Source of the DNA: Thermoplasmata archaeon
Lineage (GTDB): Archaea > Thermoplasmatota > Thermoplasmata > Thermoplasmatales > Thermoplasmataceae
Direction: 5' to 3'
Length of the DNA stretch: 43,404 bases
NCBI GenBank assembly: GCA_021806295.1
Contig: JAJZXS010000011.1
Coordinates: 1 to 43,404, forward strand
The notes under the pieces were generated by a model. That model searched no databases. It saw only the letters and a list, made by a program, of their open reading frames with translations, and was not told the origin of the DNA. The translations under genes and the position numbers were made by a program. Every line of letters starts with the position of its first letter. Positions within the stretch are counted from its first letter, which is position 1. This document shows positions 7,827 to 15,099 of this stretch, in pieces.

Positions 7827-8492
7827 AAGGTTCATAACAGATGATATTGTTTTGTAATCCATATCTGTTTTAATTAAGGGTATATTTTCAATTTCAGATA
7901 GTTTTATTGCCAGTTCATCCACATTTCCGGGTTTAATGTATACAACTGCCGCAGGCTTCAGTGGATGGGCCCTGATTGCAATCATGGGGCTCCTTCCATA
8001 GGATACATCCGTTATAAAGATAATACGCTGGCTTGACCATCCATACAGTTTGCTGTATTCTGCATATGAAAATTTAAGAATGGCCTTGATTCCATCTATC
8101 ATTGTGTATCCCCTGATATTTCTCTTTAGATCAGCCCTGGAACAGGCAGTGCCCCGAATTTTAGTCATTATATACCTGAGTTCTATATCATGGTCATAGT
8201 CCTTTATGTCCAGAAGTGCATCGGAAGGTATTCCGCTATTGTACCTCCTCAAAAGGGTACCACCCCTTGATTCATCTATTTTTATAAGTGCGTCCACTAT
8301 TTTTTTGATCGAGTTGGCTCCCGGTGATTTTCTTCTTCCTGATTCATAATCACTGATTACTGATGGCGATACATCCATGAATTTTGATAATTCCATCTGG
8401 GAAATACCGAATTCCTCACGCCACTTTTTTATGGTTATTCCCGGAGTTTCAGATATTGTTATTTCTCCGGCAATCTTTTCACTGATATCCAT
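7818..8492 (-). CDS. XRE-type HTH transcription regulator, archaeal
   Basis: A 224-residue protein with a Cro/XRE helix-turn-helix at about residues 20-72 (IKKWREEFGISQMELSKFMDVSPSVISDYESGRRKSPG). The C-terminal 140 residues have no domain I can name beyond the family of predicted archaeal regulators; they include a segment GWSSQRIIFITDVSYGRSPM and predicted alternating strand/helix. It is monocistronic. On the minus strand a TATA-like ATTTTTATCC lies about 25 bases upstream of the ATG, as in a leaderless transcript. Targets are not evident; the convergent neighbour is ftsY. Confidence 0.8.
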   Translation of the reverse strand: MDISEKIAGEITISETPGITIKKWREEFGISQMELSKFMDVSPSVISDYESGRRKSPGANSIKKIVDALIKIDESRGGTLLRRYNSGIPSDALLDIKDYDHDIELRYIMTKIRGTACSRADLKRNIRGYTMIDGIKAILKFSYAEYSKLYGWSSQRIIFITDVSYGRSPMIAIRAHPLKPAAVVYIKPGNVDELAIKLSEIENIPLIKTDMDYKTISSVMNLLR

Positions 8493-8551
8493 GGCATATA
8501 ATGACAGTATAGGATAAAAATATATTCATTCGATTATAATAGAATTTCACT

Positions 8552-9028
8552 TCACTTTTTAATGACATGCCTGCTGGAGAAGAATCCAAGGAAGATACCC
8601 CATACAGCCCCATAAAATATGTGCATGGTGTAATAGAAGAATGTTGATGGAATATAGTATTTTTCATACACATAGAGGTGGAGCAGGAATATATTTACAG
8701 GCAGGCTGAACACAAGCAGTATCAGAAACCCTGCCAGTACTCCTGTGCCAAGCCCTGATAAAGTGGTATTTATTCTCAGGTGGGGAATATAATAGGATAT
8801 TAGCGCCGCAAATAATCCAACCACTGTCCCCACCAGAAAATGCAGTAAAAGACCGTAAAATTCTCCATAGATTCCGGAAATTTTGAGCAGTCTCATGCCT
8901 ATGGCTGTAAACTGGTATCCAGGTGAAAGTGAGGATAAAACATCATACAGGTAAAACATTACAGCCTCAAATATGGCCGAAATGAATCCGGAAATCAATC
9001 CGAAAAATAGATATCTTCTTATTTTCAT
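8552..9028 (-). CDS. Polytopic membrane protein of unknown function
   Basis: I do not recognise this 158-residue protein. It has four hydrophobic segments: residues 7-27 (FFGLISGFISAIFEAVMFYLY), about 58-80 (GLLLHFLVGTVVGLFAALISYY), about 92-115 (GLGTGVLAGFLILLVFSLPVNIF) and about 131-150 (YTMHIFYGAVWGIFLGFF). It ends in a basic tail RHVIKK, so the C-terminus is probably cytoplasmic. The segment pattern with glycine-rich helices resembles small archaeal membrane proteins of no known role. It is the only gene of its unit as far as can be seen, 59 bases upstream of the XRE regulator on the same strand, which has its own TATA box. Confidence 0.7.
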   Translation of the reverse strand: MKIRRYLFFGLISGFISAIFEAVMFYLYDVLSSLSPGYQFTAIGMRLLKISGIYGEFYGLLLHFLVGTVVGLFAALISYYIPHLRINTTLSGLGTGVLAGFLILLVFSLPVNIFLLHLYVYEKYYIPSTFFYYTMHIFYGAVWGIFLGFFSSRHVIKK

Positions 9029-9209
9029 GGTATATTATTACAGCAACTTACAAATACATTCTCGATATCCATTTTTAGCTTTTAGCTGGAAAGACCCTGC
9101 AGGTTGGTATTGAACAGGAATAATGTGTCAAACTACTGTCAGCCATGGGGGTTTCACCGGCATAAAATTTAAAATTCCGTAATTTTTGCAATATATTAAA
9201 ATAACCCTT

Positions 9210-10160
9210 ATGGAATACACTTATATGGAATGTGAAACAATCAACTGGCTTAACCGGCATCACGGGAAATATGAGCTCAGCCATAGTGGGATGTCAAATG
9301 TTTTTAATTTAAAAGAGTATTTAAGCAATTCTCCTGTAAAGAATGACAGTGATTTAAAGGAAGAAATAGCCGGACTGCATGCATGTAGCCTAAAACAGGT
9401 CGTCATAACACATGGTGCTACAGAGGCATTTTCCATGGTTCTTTTCCATCTGGCCGGAAAGTACAGGTCTTTCAGTGTAAACCGGCCTGAATACGAAATG
9501 ATATATAAAACACCTGAAATATTAGGTTTCAGGAATGGGGAAGAAGTATTTACAGCCAGCAATCCAAATAATCCTACAGGGACAATGGCAAAACTGCCAG
9601 AAAAGTATGAATCTGCTGTAATAGATGAAACCTTCATGGAATTTGTTGACACCCTGGATCATTACACATATAGAAATGGATTTATTGTTAACACTTTTAC
9701 AAAGGTCTACGGTGGAGGGGACCTGAGACTCGGATATATAGTGGCGCCCGATGAGAGAGATGCGTCGGCACTGGAAGGATTCAAGGGACTCATCACAGAG
9801 GATGTTTCGGTGCTGAACATTTCTGCCGGTTACCATGTCCTGAAAAAACATGATGAATTATTGCAGCAGGTAAGGGAGGTCATAGGAAAAAATCACAGTG
9901 TCCTTTTGAAGGACAGGGGGAAATTAAAATTCTTCAATGAAAAAACACCCCTTGCACTTCCCGTTTCATTTATGGATTACTCTGCATATACAGAAAGGGA
10001 TTCAGATACTGTAAGTGAAAAACTTGCAGAAAAAGGCATTATAGCATTACCGGCAAGATACTTCGGAATATCTGGAACATATCTCAGGGTCTGCATAACA
10101 GGAACAGATTTCCCAGAGGCGTACAGCCAGTTAATCGGTGCGCTGGAAAATATGGAATAG
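9210..10160 (+). CDS. Class I/II PLP-dependent aminotransferase
   Basis: About 316 residues, short for the class I/II family (350-400) but with its main landmarks: the cofactor phosphate turn THGATEAFSMVLF, the ASNPNNPTGTM loop (the Asn that contacts the PLP ring), VIDETFMEF (the Asp that binds the pyridine nitrogen) and NTFTKVYGGGDLRLGY, where the lysine of FTK should hold PLP and the Arg after GGGDL is expected to bind phosphate. LRVCI near the C-terminus contains the arginine that binds the substrate carboxylate. The pattern is closest to histidinol-phosphate/aromatic-type aminotransferases, but the substrate cannot be assigned. The start could be 9210 or the ATG at 9225; a TATA-like ATATATTA at 9191-9198 fits 9225 slightly better. 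It converges with the PEBP gene, leaving 2 bases between them. Confidence 0.85.
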   Translation: MEYTYMECETINWLNRHHGKYELSHSGMSNVFNLKEYLSNSPVKNDSDLKEEIAGLHACSLKQVVITHGATEAFSMVLFHLAGKYRSFSVNRPEYEMIYKTPEILGFRNGEEVFTASNPNNPTGTMAKLPEKYESAVIDETFMEFVDTLDHYTYRNGFIVNTFTKVYGGGDLRLGYIVAPDERDASALEGFKGLITEDVSVLNISAGYHVLKKHDELLQQVREVIGKNHSVLLKDRGKLKFFNEKTPLALPVSFMDYSAYTERDSDTVSEKLAEKGIIALPARYFGISGTYLRVCITGTDFPEAYSQLIGALENME

Positions 10161-10162
10161 AC

Positions 10163-10615
10163 TTATTCCCTGCTGTAGATTGCATAGAATTCTGCTTCAG
10201 GTGTCAGTTTATCAAGAATCTTGTATGAATTTTCAGCATCAATTTTTTTTCTGCTCACGGCCTCTTTCATCCTGTAAATTTTTATGAAATATCTGTGGTC
10301 ACCATCTCCTCTGGGAGGGCATGGGCCCCTGTAACCCAGCTCACCGAAATCGTTCATCCCCTGATAATATCCCTCGGCAGTTATCTCCTTGCTGCCCATA
10401 TTTTCTTCCAGGGTAACGATCCCTGCCGGTATGTTATATATTAGCCAGTGGGTAAACAGCCCTGAAGGTGCGTCTGGATCGTTCATAACAATAAAATAAT
10501 AGCCATCTTCATTTCTATCATGTATCTCTATCTTCGGGGAATAATCCTTTCCGCCACAGGTAAATTTATCCGGTATTCTGCGACCCTCAGACATCCCTAT
10601 AACCCTCAATTCCAT
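10163..10615 (-). CDS. YbhB/YbcL-type PEBP (Raf kinase inhibitor-like) protein
   Basis: A 150-residue phosphatidylethanolamine-binding-protein family member. Typical features: IPDKFTCGGKDYSPKIEI at the N-terminus, YYFIVMNDPDAPSGLFTHWLIYNIPAG (the DPDAP and HW motifs that form the anion-binding pocket) and the YRGPCPPRGDGDHRY motif. Bacterial and archaeal members are cytoplasmic; their role is not established. The ATG at 10615 is preferred over the TTG at 10624 because a minus-strand TATA-like ATTTATAAGT lies about 24 bases upstream, as for leaderless transcription. Confidence 0.92.
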   Translation of the reverse strand: MELRVIGMSEGRRIPDKFTCGGKDYSPKIEIHDRNEDGYYFIVMNDPDAPSGLFTHWLIYNIPAGIVTLEENMGSKEITAEGYYQGMNDFGELGYRGPCPPRGDGDHRYFIKIYRMKEAVSRKKIDAENSYKILDKLTPEAEFYAIYSRE

Positions 10616-10633
10616 GCATAACAATTAAGAAAA

Positions 10634-10643
10634 TACTTATAAA
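10634..10643 (-). promoter_or_regulatory. TATA box of the PEBP gene
   Basis: ATTTATAAGT on the minus strand, centred about 24 bases upstream of the ATG at 10615; it supports that start. Confidence 0.5.
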
Positions 10644-10687
10644 TTTATCTAATCTGGAAAATCCTGTGTGAGGGGGTAATAAAATTT

Positions 10688-12718
10688 TTAAAGTACAGCC
10701 TGATCAATATTTCTGGATAGCCTTGTCCGTAACCTGAGAGAGTTTAATACAACCGTAGTGGAACTCAGGCCCATTGCCAGGGCTGCGAATATGGGAAGCA
10801 CATAATATATTCCGAGCCCCAGCAGAGGAACCAGGACTCCGGCTGCAACAGGTATAAGTGCAGAATTATATCCTATCGCCCAGCCAATATTCTGCTTTAT
10901 TTTCTTTATTGTGTATTTCCCAATGTATATGCTCCTCAAAATGTTTTTTAAATCGTTGTTCAAAAGTATAATGTCTCCTGTTGCACTTGCTATGTCCGAT
11001 CCTGAGGCCATTGCAACGCCCACATCAGCAGTCTTCATTGCTACAGTATCATTTATTCCGTCACCAACAAACATAACATATCTTCCGGCTTCCTGCTCCT
11101 TTTTTACAATGTCTGCCTTCATATCCGGCTTCATGGAACAGTAATATTCTGTTATGCCAAGTTTACCGGCAATCCCAGAGGTATTTTCCTCGGTATCACC
11201 AGTAACTATCATGACCTTGATGTGATTCCTGATGAGGTTTTTCACATCCTCTTCTATCCCCTTCCTCATGGAATGGTCTATTTCCAGTGATGCCATCTCT
11301 TTTCCATCAAGGAATAATGATATATGCCCCTCAGACCTCTTTGCTTCCAAACCGGTACTATTATAAATTCCGCTTACGCCTGTGCCGGGGATCTCTCTGA
11401 ATTCCTTGATCTCAATCTTTTCCGGGTTTCTATCCTTAAGATAGGAACATATTGCTACCGCAACGGGATGGTTGGATAGAGATTCAATGGAATAAAGAAG
11501 TGAAACTGCAAGATGTTCATCACCATGAATACTGAACTTTGTAACCTTCAGAGTGTTGTCTGTAATTGTACCTGTTTTATCGAATATTACTGTATCAATT
11601 TTTGAAAGCCTGTCCATTGAGCTTGAATTTTTTATCAGTATGCCATCTCTGGAGGATGCGTTGGAGGAAATAAGAAGGGTAATGGGGGCCGCAAGTCCTA
11701 TTGCACAGGGACATGCTATTACAACAACAGAAACAAAAACAAGCACTGCAATTATGGAATATAGTGGATTTCCTAGGGATCTCAAATAAAAGTACCAGAA
11801 AATGGCTGATGACCCCGCTGCAACAAGCACTATGGGTACAAAATAAGATGAGAATATATCCGATATTTTTTGTATTTTTGCCCTTCCCATTGATGCCATC
11901 TGTATCATGGAGTAAATTTTATTTACAGTAGAATTGTTTCCAGTTTCTTTCACGGAAATAGTGATAAGCCCGTTCAGGTTCACTGTCCCCGAGATTACCG
12001 CAGAATCCTTATTTTTGAGTACTGGCTCCCCCTCTCCTGTAACCATGGATTCATCTACCTCAGAAGAACCATCTACCACAATGCCATCTGCCGGAATATT
12101 CTCACCGGGTCTTACCTGTATTATATCACCGGGTACCATGGATTCTATGGGCATATCAACAGTTTCACCATTCTTAAGCACATGTACTTTATCCGGCAGA
12201 AGTGATAAAAGTGTGGTGGCCGAAGAATTGGCTTTTTTCTTTGTAAGTGATTCTATATAGCTTCCTGTAAGAATCAGCGTTATTATAAAAACTGATGCAT
12301 CATAATAGGTATAGCTGACAGGAAATATGTGTGGATCAACGGTCACCGTCAGGGAAAAGAAAAACGCTGTCAGGGTTCCCAGTGTAATGAGGAGGTCCAT
12401 ATTGCCCATTTTATCCTTTATGGCCTCATAAGCACCACGGTAAAAATCAAGTCCCACATAAAATTGAACTGGAAGTGCAAGTATAAGCAAGACAAAATTT
12501 TTGAATGGAAAAACTAACAGGTAATCAATAAAAATAACTGCTAAAGAAAATGGCCATGCGATAAAGAGTTTGGTTTTCAACGCACCGCTTTCCTCATCTG
12601 GCTTGTCGAATTTATCCTTGCAGCCCTGAGAGCAGAAATAGTACCTGACCCCGTCTCTATCTGAGTATATAGCAGAATCCTCTGATACATACATTCCACA
12701 AACAGGATCTACAGCCAT
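10688..12718 (-). CDS. copA: Cu+-exporting P1B-type ATPase with N-terminal TRASH/YHS domain
   Basis: A 676-residue heavy-metal P-type ATPase that should expel Cu+ (possibly Ag+) across the membrane. The N-terminal 40 residues are a TRASH/YHS metal-binding domain (DPVCGM, then YYFCSQGC), which takes the place of the HMA domain of bacterial CopA. Catalytic motifs: TGE at 227-229 (actuator), CPC at 336-338 in the transport helix (Cu+ type), the phosphorylated Asp D380 in DKTGT, SNHP (nucleotide-binding), and GDGINDTVA. Hydrophobic segments at about 51-97, 105-150, 295-345 and at the C-terminus match the eight helices. It lies 4 bases after the small TRASH gene, with which it forms a copper-resistance operon. 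Confidence 0.95.
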   Translation of the reverse strand: MAVDPVCGMYVSEDSAIYSDRDGVRYYFCSQGCKDKFDKPDEESGALKTKLFIAWPFSLAVIFIDYLLVFPFKNFVLLILALPVQFYVGLDFYRGAYEAIKDKMGNMDLLITLGTLTAFFFSLTVTVDPHIFPVSYTYYDASVFIITLILTGSYIESLTKKKANSSATTLLSLLPDKVHVLKNGETVDMPIESMVPGDIIQVRPGENIPADGIVVDGSSEVDESMVTGEGEPVLKNKDSAVISGTVNLNGLITISVKETGNNSTVNKIYSMIQMASMGRAKIQKISDIFSSYFVPIVLVAAGSSAIFWYFYLRSLGNPLYSIIAVLVFVSVVVIACPCAIGLAAPITLLISSNASSRDGILIKNSSSMDRLSKIDTVIFDKTGTITDNTLKVTKFSIHGDEHLAVSLLYSIESLSNHPVAVAICSYLKDRNPEKIEIKEFREIPGTGVSGIYNSTGLEAKRSEGHISLFLDGKEMASLEIDHSMRKGIEEDVKNLIRNHIKVMIVTGDTEENTSGIAGKLGITEYYCSMKPDMKADIVKKEQEAGRYVMFVGDGINDTVAMKTADVGVAMASGSDIASATGDIILLNNDLKNILRSIYIGKYTIKKIKQNIGWAIGYNSALIPVAAGVLVPLLGLGIYYVLPIFAALAMGLSSTTVVLNSLRLRTRLSRNIDQAVL

Positions 12719-12722
12719 TCAT

Positions 12723-12857
12723 TCACCTTGTATATTTTACAGGATTTTTATTAAATTCTTCCCTGCATTCTTCCCTGCAGAAGTAATATGTTTTGCCACC
12801 ATACTCGCTGGATATTTCCTTTTTTCCTTTCATTCCACAAACTGGGTCTGTTGCCAT
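12723..12857 (-). CDS. Small TRASH/YHS-domain protein, putative copper chaperone
   Basis: A 44-residue protein, easily missed because of its length. It starts MATDPVCGMKGKKEI and has KTYYFCREECREEF, so it is a lone TRASH/YHS domain with cysteines at 7, 27 and 31, like the first 40 residues of the ATPase encoded next to it. In Sulfolobus a similar three-gene set (regulator CopT, TRASH chaperone CopM, ATPase CopA) is known, and Ferroplasma has a comparable copper locus, so a copper carrier or buffer is the best guess. The minus-strand TATA-like CATATAAAT, centred about 25 bases upstream of the ATG, suggests a leaderless mRNA. The codons for CREE are a 12-base exact tandem repeat. Confidence 0.88.
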   Translation of the reverse strand: MATDPVCGMKGKKEISSEYGGKTYYFCREECREEFNKNPVKYTR

Positions 12858-12877
12858 GTTTTAGAATTGATAAAGCC

Positions 12878-12886
12878 TATTTATAT
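12878..12886 (-). promoter_or_regulatory. TATA box of the TRASH protein/Cu-ATPase operon
   Basis: CATATAAAT on the minus strand, about 25 bases upstream of the small TRASH gene. It lies just upstream of and partly opposite the end of the regulator gene, so the operon has a promoter separate from that of its regulator. Confidence 0.5.
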
Positions 12887-12888
12887 GT

Positions 12889-13425
12889 TTACAGGGCAGA
12901 ATGCCTATTTTTTATAGGTTTTTGTGTGTTTTCGTTGTTCATATAATCACTCCTGCAGGTGTTGCAGCAGAAATATAATGTTCCATCCGGGGTATCAGTT
13001 TTCAGAGGTTTCCCTGCTATAATGCCACCACAGTAATCACAGTACAGATCTATTGCTGGTGGAATTTTGTTGATAACTCTATGGTGCGCTATATCTACCC
13101 TGATGTAGCGTATACCCGTCCCAATCGTATCCCTGTTCATTATAACAGTGTAGTGGCCGTTGGCCAGCTCGAAATATTCTATAACTTTATCCTTATCAAC
13201 GGAATTTATGTCGTCTGTCTCCATAATTATGTAAAGGCTATCCTCGGATTCTTTTGTTTCCAGAGTGTATCTTTCTATGATACCGCTATTCAATTTTTTT
13301 ATGATATTCGACACGGTATTCCTGTTGAGTCCGAGCTTTCTGGAGATATCAAGAACTGATATTCTTGAGTCTTCCATTAAAAGTCTTAGAACTTTTGATT
13401 CGTTATAAGTAATTTTATCATGCAT
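12889..13425 (-). CDS. Lrp/AsnC-like HTH regulator with C-terminal TRASH domain (copper-responsive)
   Basis: A 178-residue regulator. Residues 5-48 form an Lrp/AsnC-type winged helix (SKVLRLLMEDSRISVLDISRK, then LNRNTVSNIIKKLNSG). A middle domain follows, with LYIIMETDD and GHYTVIMNRDTIGTGIRYIRVDIAH. The C-terminus is a TRASH metal-sensing domain: CDYCGG (CxxC), then YFCCNTCRSDY. This is the layout of Sulfolobus CopT/CopR, which controls the copper ATPase operon. It is encoded immediately upstream of the small TRASH gene and the ATPase, on the same strand, with 31 bases between. An inverted repeat overlapping its own TATA box (13443-13460) suggests autoregulation. Role by family and position is well supported; direction of control is not known from sequence. 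Confidence 0.88.
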   Translation of the reverse strand: MHDKITYNESKVLRLLMEDSRISVLDISRKLGLNRNTVSNIIKKLNSGIIERYTLETKESEDSLYIIMETDDINSVDKDKVIEYFELANGHYTVIMNRDTIGTGIRYIRVDIAHHRVINKIPPAIDLYCDYCGGIIAGKPLKTDTPDGTLYFCCNTCRSDYMNNENTQKPIKNRHSAL

Positions 13426-13442
13426 ATTCCATTATTATTAAA

Positions 13443-13460
13443 CAATATAAAATCATATTG
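13443..13460 (-). promoter_or_regulatory. Inverted repeat over the TATA box of the copper regulator
   Basis: The minus strand reads CAATAT-GATTTT-ATATTG, arms of 6 bp with a 6-bp spacer. The TTTTATATT inside it is centred about 26 bases upstream of the regulator's ATG and is the likely box A. A protein bound to the repeat would block TBP, so it is a candidate autoregulatory operator. Confidence 0.4.
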
Positions 13461-13532
13461 CTATATTTTATTAATTTAAATTTAACATAATGCACATAAT
13501 AACACTTTAATAATACATATGGATAATCTCTT

Positions 13533-13856
13533 ATGAAAATCCAGGTGGGCAATGGCTCAATTGAAATCGGAGACAAAGAGTTTAAACTGATAGGAAAGAG
13601 GGTTCTATCAATATCAGTTACCACAATACAGGGTCCATGCACTGATGAAATGTGCCCGCTAATCAAAAAACCTGTATGTACCATCATTGATCATTTTACG
13701 CCAAACAATGATTATAGAATAGAGAATCCTTTACAAATTGAAATGCAGCAGGAGATATATAATTCTATTAATAAAGAAAGGCAGGCTGTAAAGATAAAAT
13801 ATAAAATCGGGGGAAAATTTGAAATTAAAGGATTATCACTGATCGGCGCTGCTTGA
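13533..13856 (+). CDS. Uncharacterised 107-residue protein
   Basis: I do not recognise this gene. The 107-residue product is soluble and probably beta-rich: residues 1-35 alternate short hydrophobic strands (MKIQVGNGSIEIGDKEF, then RVLSISVTTIQG). It contains a cysteine cluster CTDEMCP plus a third cysteine in KKPVCTII (about residues 36-49), which could bind a metal. The N-terminal half looks like a small strand-rich domain and the second half ends in KIKYKIGGKFEIKGLSLIG. It diverges from the copper regulator, and its last 21 bases overlap the convergent end of tatC. Its placement between copper and Tat genes is suggestive but gives no function. Confidence 0.65.
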   Translation: MKIQVGNGSIEIGDKEFKLIGKRVLSISVTTIQGPCTDEMCPLIKKPVCTIIDHFTPNNDYRIENPLQIEMQQEIYNSINKERQAVKIKYKIGGKFEIKGLSLIGAA

Positions 13857-14660
13857 ATATGTGTTTTCTGCTTCAAATTTTTTCTCTGCTTTGATAGAGA
13901 AATGAATTCCAGCAAAGTAGAGTGCAATCATGGGTATGGCTATTACAACCATGGTAAATCCAGTAACACCGGGTGAGAATATCATACCATAGACCAGTGC
14001 ACCTATAACCGCATATCTCCAGTTCTTTTTCCATGTATCCGCTGTGACTATGCCGAACCTACTCAGGCCCACCATGAACACCGGAATTTCAAATGAAAGA
14101 CCAAAAGCTATGGTGTACATAAATATGAAAGAAACAAAACTGGATATCCCCATAGTTACATCTGCACCCACACCCAAATCAAAATCTGCAAAAATCCTGA
14201 ACAGTACAGGTGCAATAAAATAAATTCCCACAAATGCTCCAGCAAAGAATAGAAGGGATGCAGGTATTATTATTGATCTTAAAAGTTCCTTTTCACTGTT
14301 TTTTAGCGCCGGGTCAATGAACTTTGAAACTTCATATATTATAACGGGCATAGAAATTATGAGTGAAATGGCCATACATGTGTAAAAATCAGCCATTACA
14401 CCATCAACAGGCTTCAATACAAGAAGCGTTGTATTTGAGGTAAGGTCATGGGATTTTAAGAGGTATAACACCTGGGCACCGACATTATCCAGAGGATCTG
14501 GATATAAAAAAAGGAATCTCTGACCGAATATAGAAACATACTGGATTCTGAAAATAACGAAAATTCCAAAAAACACAGCAAAAACTGCCAGTATTCTGAT
14601 TACCCTGTATCTAATTTCGTCTGAATATTTGACCAGATAGTTCAATAATTCGTTTTCCAT
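13836..14660 (-). CDS. tatC: Twin-arginine translocase subunit TatC
   Basis: A 274-residue TatC with six hydrophobic segments, the membrane receptor for twin-arginine signal peptides. Typical features: the basic/acidic N-terminus before TM1 (LNYLVKYSDEIRYRVIRILAVFAVFFGIF), LVLKPVDGVMADFYTCMAISLIISMPVIIYEVSKFIDPALKNSEKE (the FxxPALxxxEK-type motif), and FSFEIPV-like GLSFEIPVFMVGLSRFGIV. Like many archaeal TatC, it has an enlarged extracytoplasmic loop after TM1. It starts one base after the tatA stop, so both form an operon. It faces away from the Rieske gene, whose product carries a Tat signal. Confidence 0.95.
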   Translation of the reverse strand: MENELLNYLVKYSDEIRYRVIRILAVFAVFFGIFVIFRIQYVSIFGQRFLFLYPDPLDNVGAQVLYLLKSHDLTSNTTLLVLKPVDGVMADFYTCMAISLIISMPVIIYEVSKFIDPALKNSEKELLRSIIIPASLLFFAGAFVGIYFIAPVLFRIFADFDLGVGADVTMGISSFVSFIFMYTIAFGLSFEIPVFMVGLSRFGIVTADTWKKNWRYAVIGALVYGMIFSPGVTGFTMVVIAIPMIALYFAGIHFSIKAEKKFEAENTYSSSADQ

Positions 14661-14661
14661 A

Positions 14662-14991
14662 TTAGTTTTGCTTGGTTTCTACTGCCCCTTCCACAGGCTT
14701 TGATGAGGTGCCCAGCTTCTCATTAATTTCACTGATTATTTGATCTATTGTTTTGTCCTTTATATCTATATTTAGATCTTCGGCAATTTTCATGTAATTA
14801 ACCTGGCCTTTGTTTGCCTGTGCAGTGCTTGTTCCGTTTTTCAACTCATTTTCAATCTCCATCTGGCCCCTTTTAAATTCACCAGTAGCCTTACCCAAAT
14901 TTCTCGCCATTTCCGGTATCTTCTTTGTTCCGCCGAATATGATCAGCGCAACAACCGCAATTATCAATATATCCATGTAGGAATCAAACAT
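14662..14991 (-). CDS. tatA: Twin-arginine translocase subunit TatA
   Basis: A 109-residue TatA. A single N-terminal membrane helix (DILIIAVVALIIFGG) is followed by the conserved FGGTKKIPEMARNLGKATGEF amphipathic helix (family FGPKKLPELARSLG) and a long polar tail of about 60 residues, which is Asn/Lys/Glu-rich. TatA oligomers form the passage for folded proteins recruited by TatC. It is the first gene of tatA-tatC and diverges from the Rieske gene across 108 bp. Confidence 0.93.
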   Translation of the reverse strand: MFDSYMDILIIAVVALIIFGGTKKIPEMARNLGKATGEFKRGQMEIENELKNGTSTAQANKGQVNYMKIAEDLNIDIKDKTIDQIISEINEKLGTSSKPVEGAVETKQN

Positions 14992-15099
14992 CAGCTATCA
15001 CTTATTCATAATTAACTTGGAATTAAAAATATGTTTTGTTTTTATTGAACATATTCAGGGAATTAAGTAAACATTTAGATATCTTACAAATCAACATTC

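Noticed and set aside
9075-9284. A 69-codon minus-strand gene
   Set aside because: Half of it is antisense to the aminotransferase; only its tail is of interest, as noted among the findings.
11934-12260. A 108-codon plus-strand open frame
   Set aside because: It is the antisense shadow of the copper ATPase actuator region.
12750-12785. Direct repeat TTCTTCCCTGCA, seen as a possible regulatory repeat
   Set aside because: It encodes the CREE-CREE part of the small TRASH protein and is explained by that.
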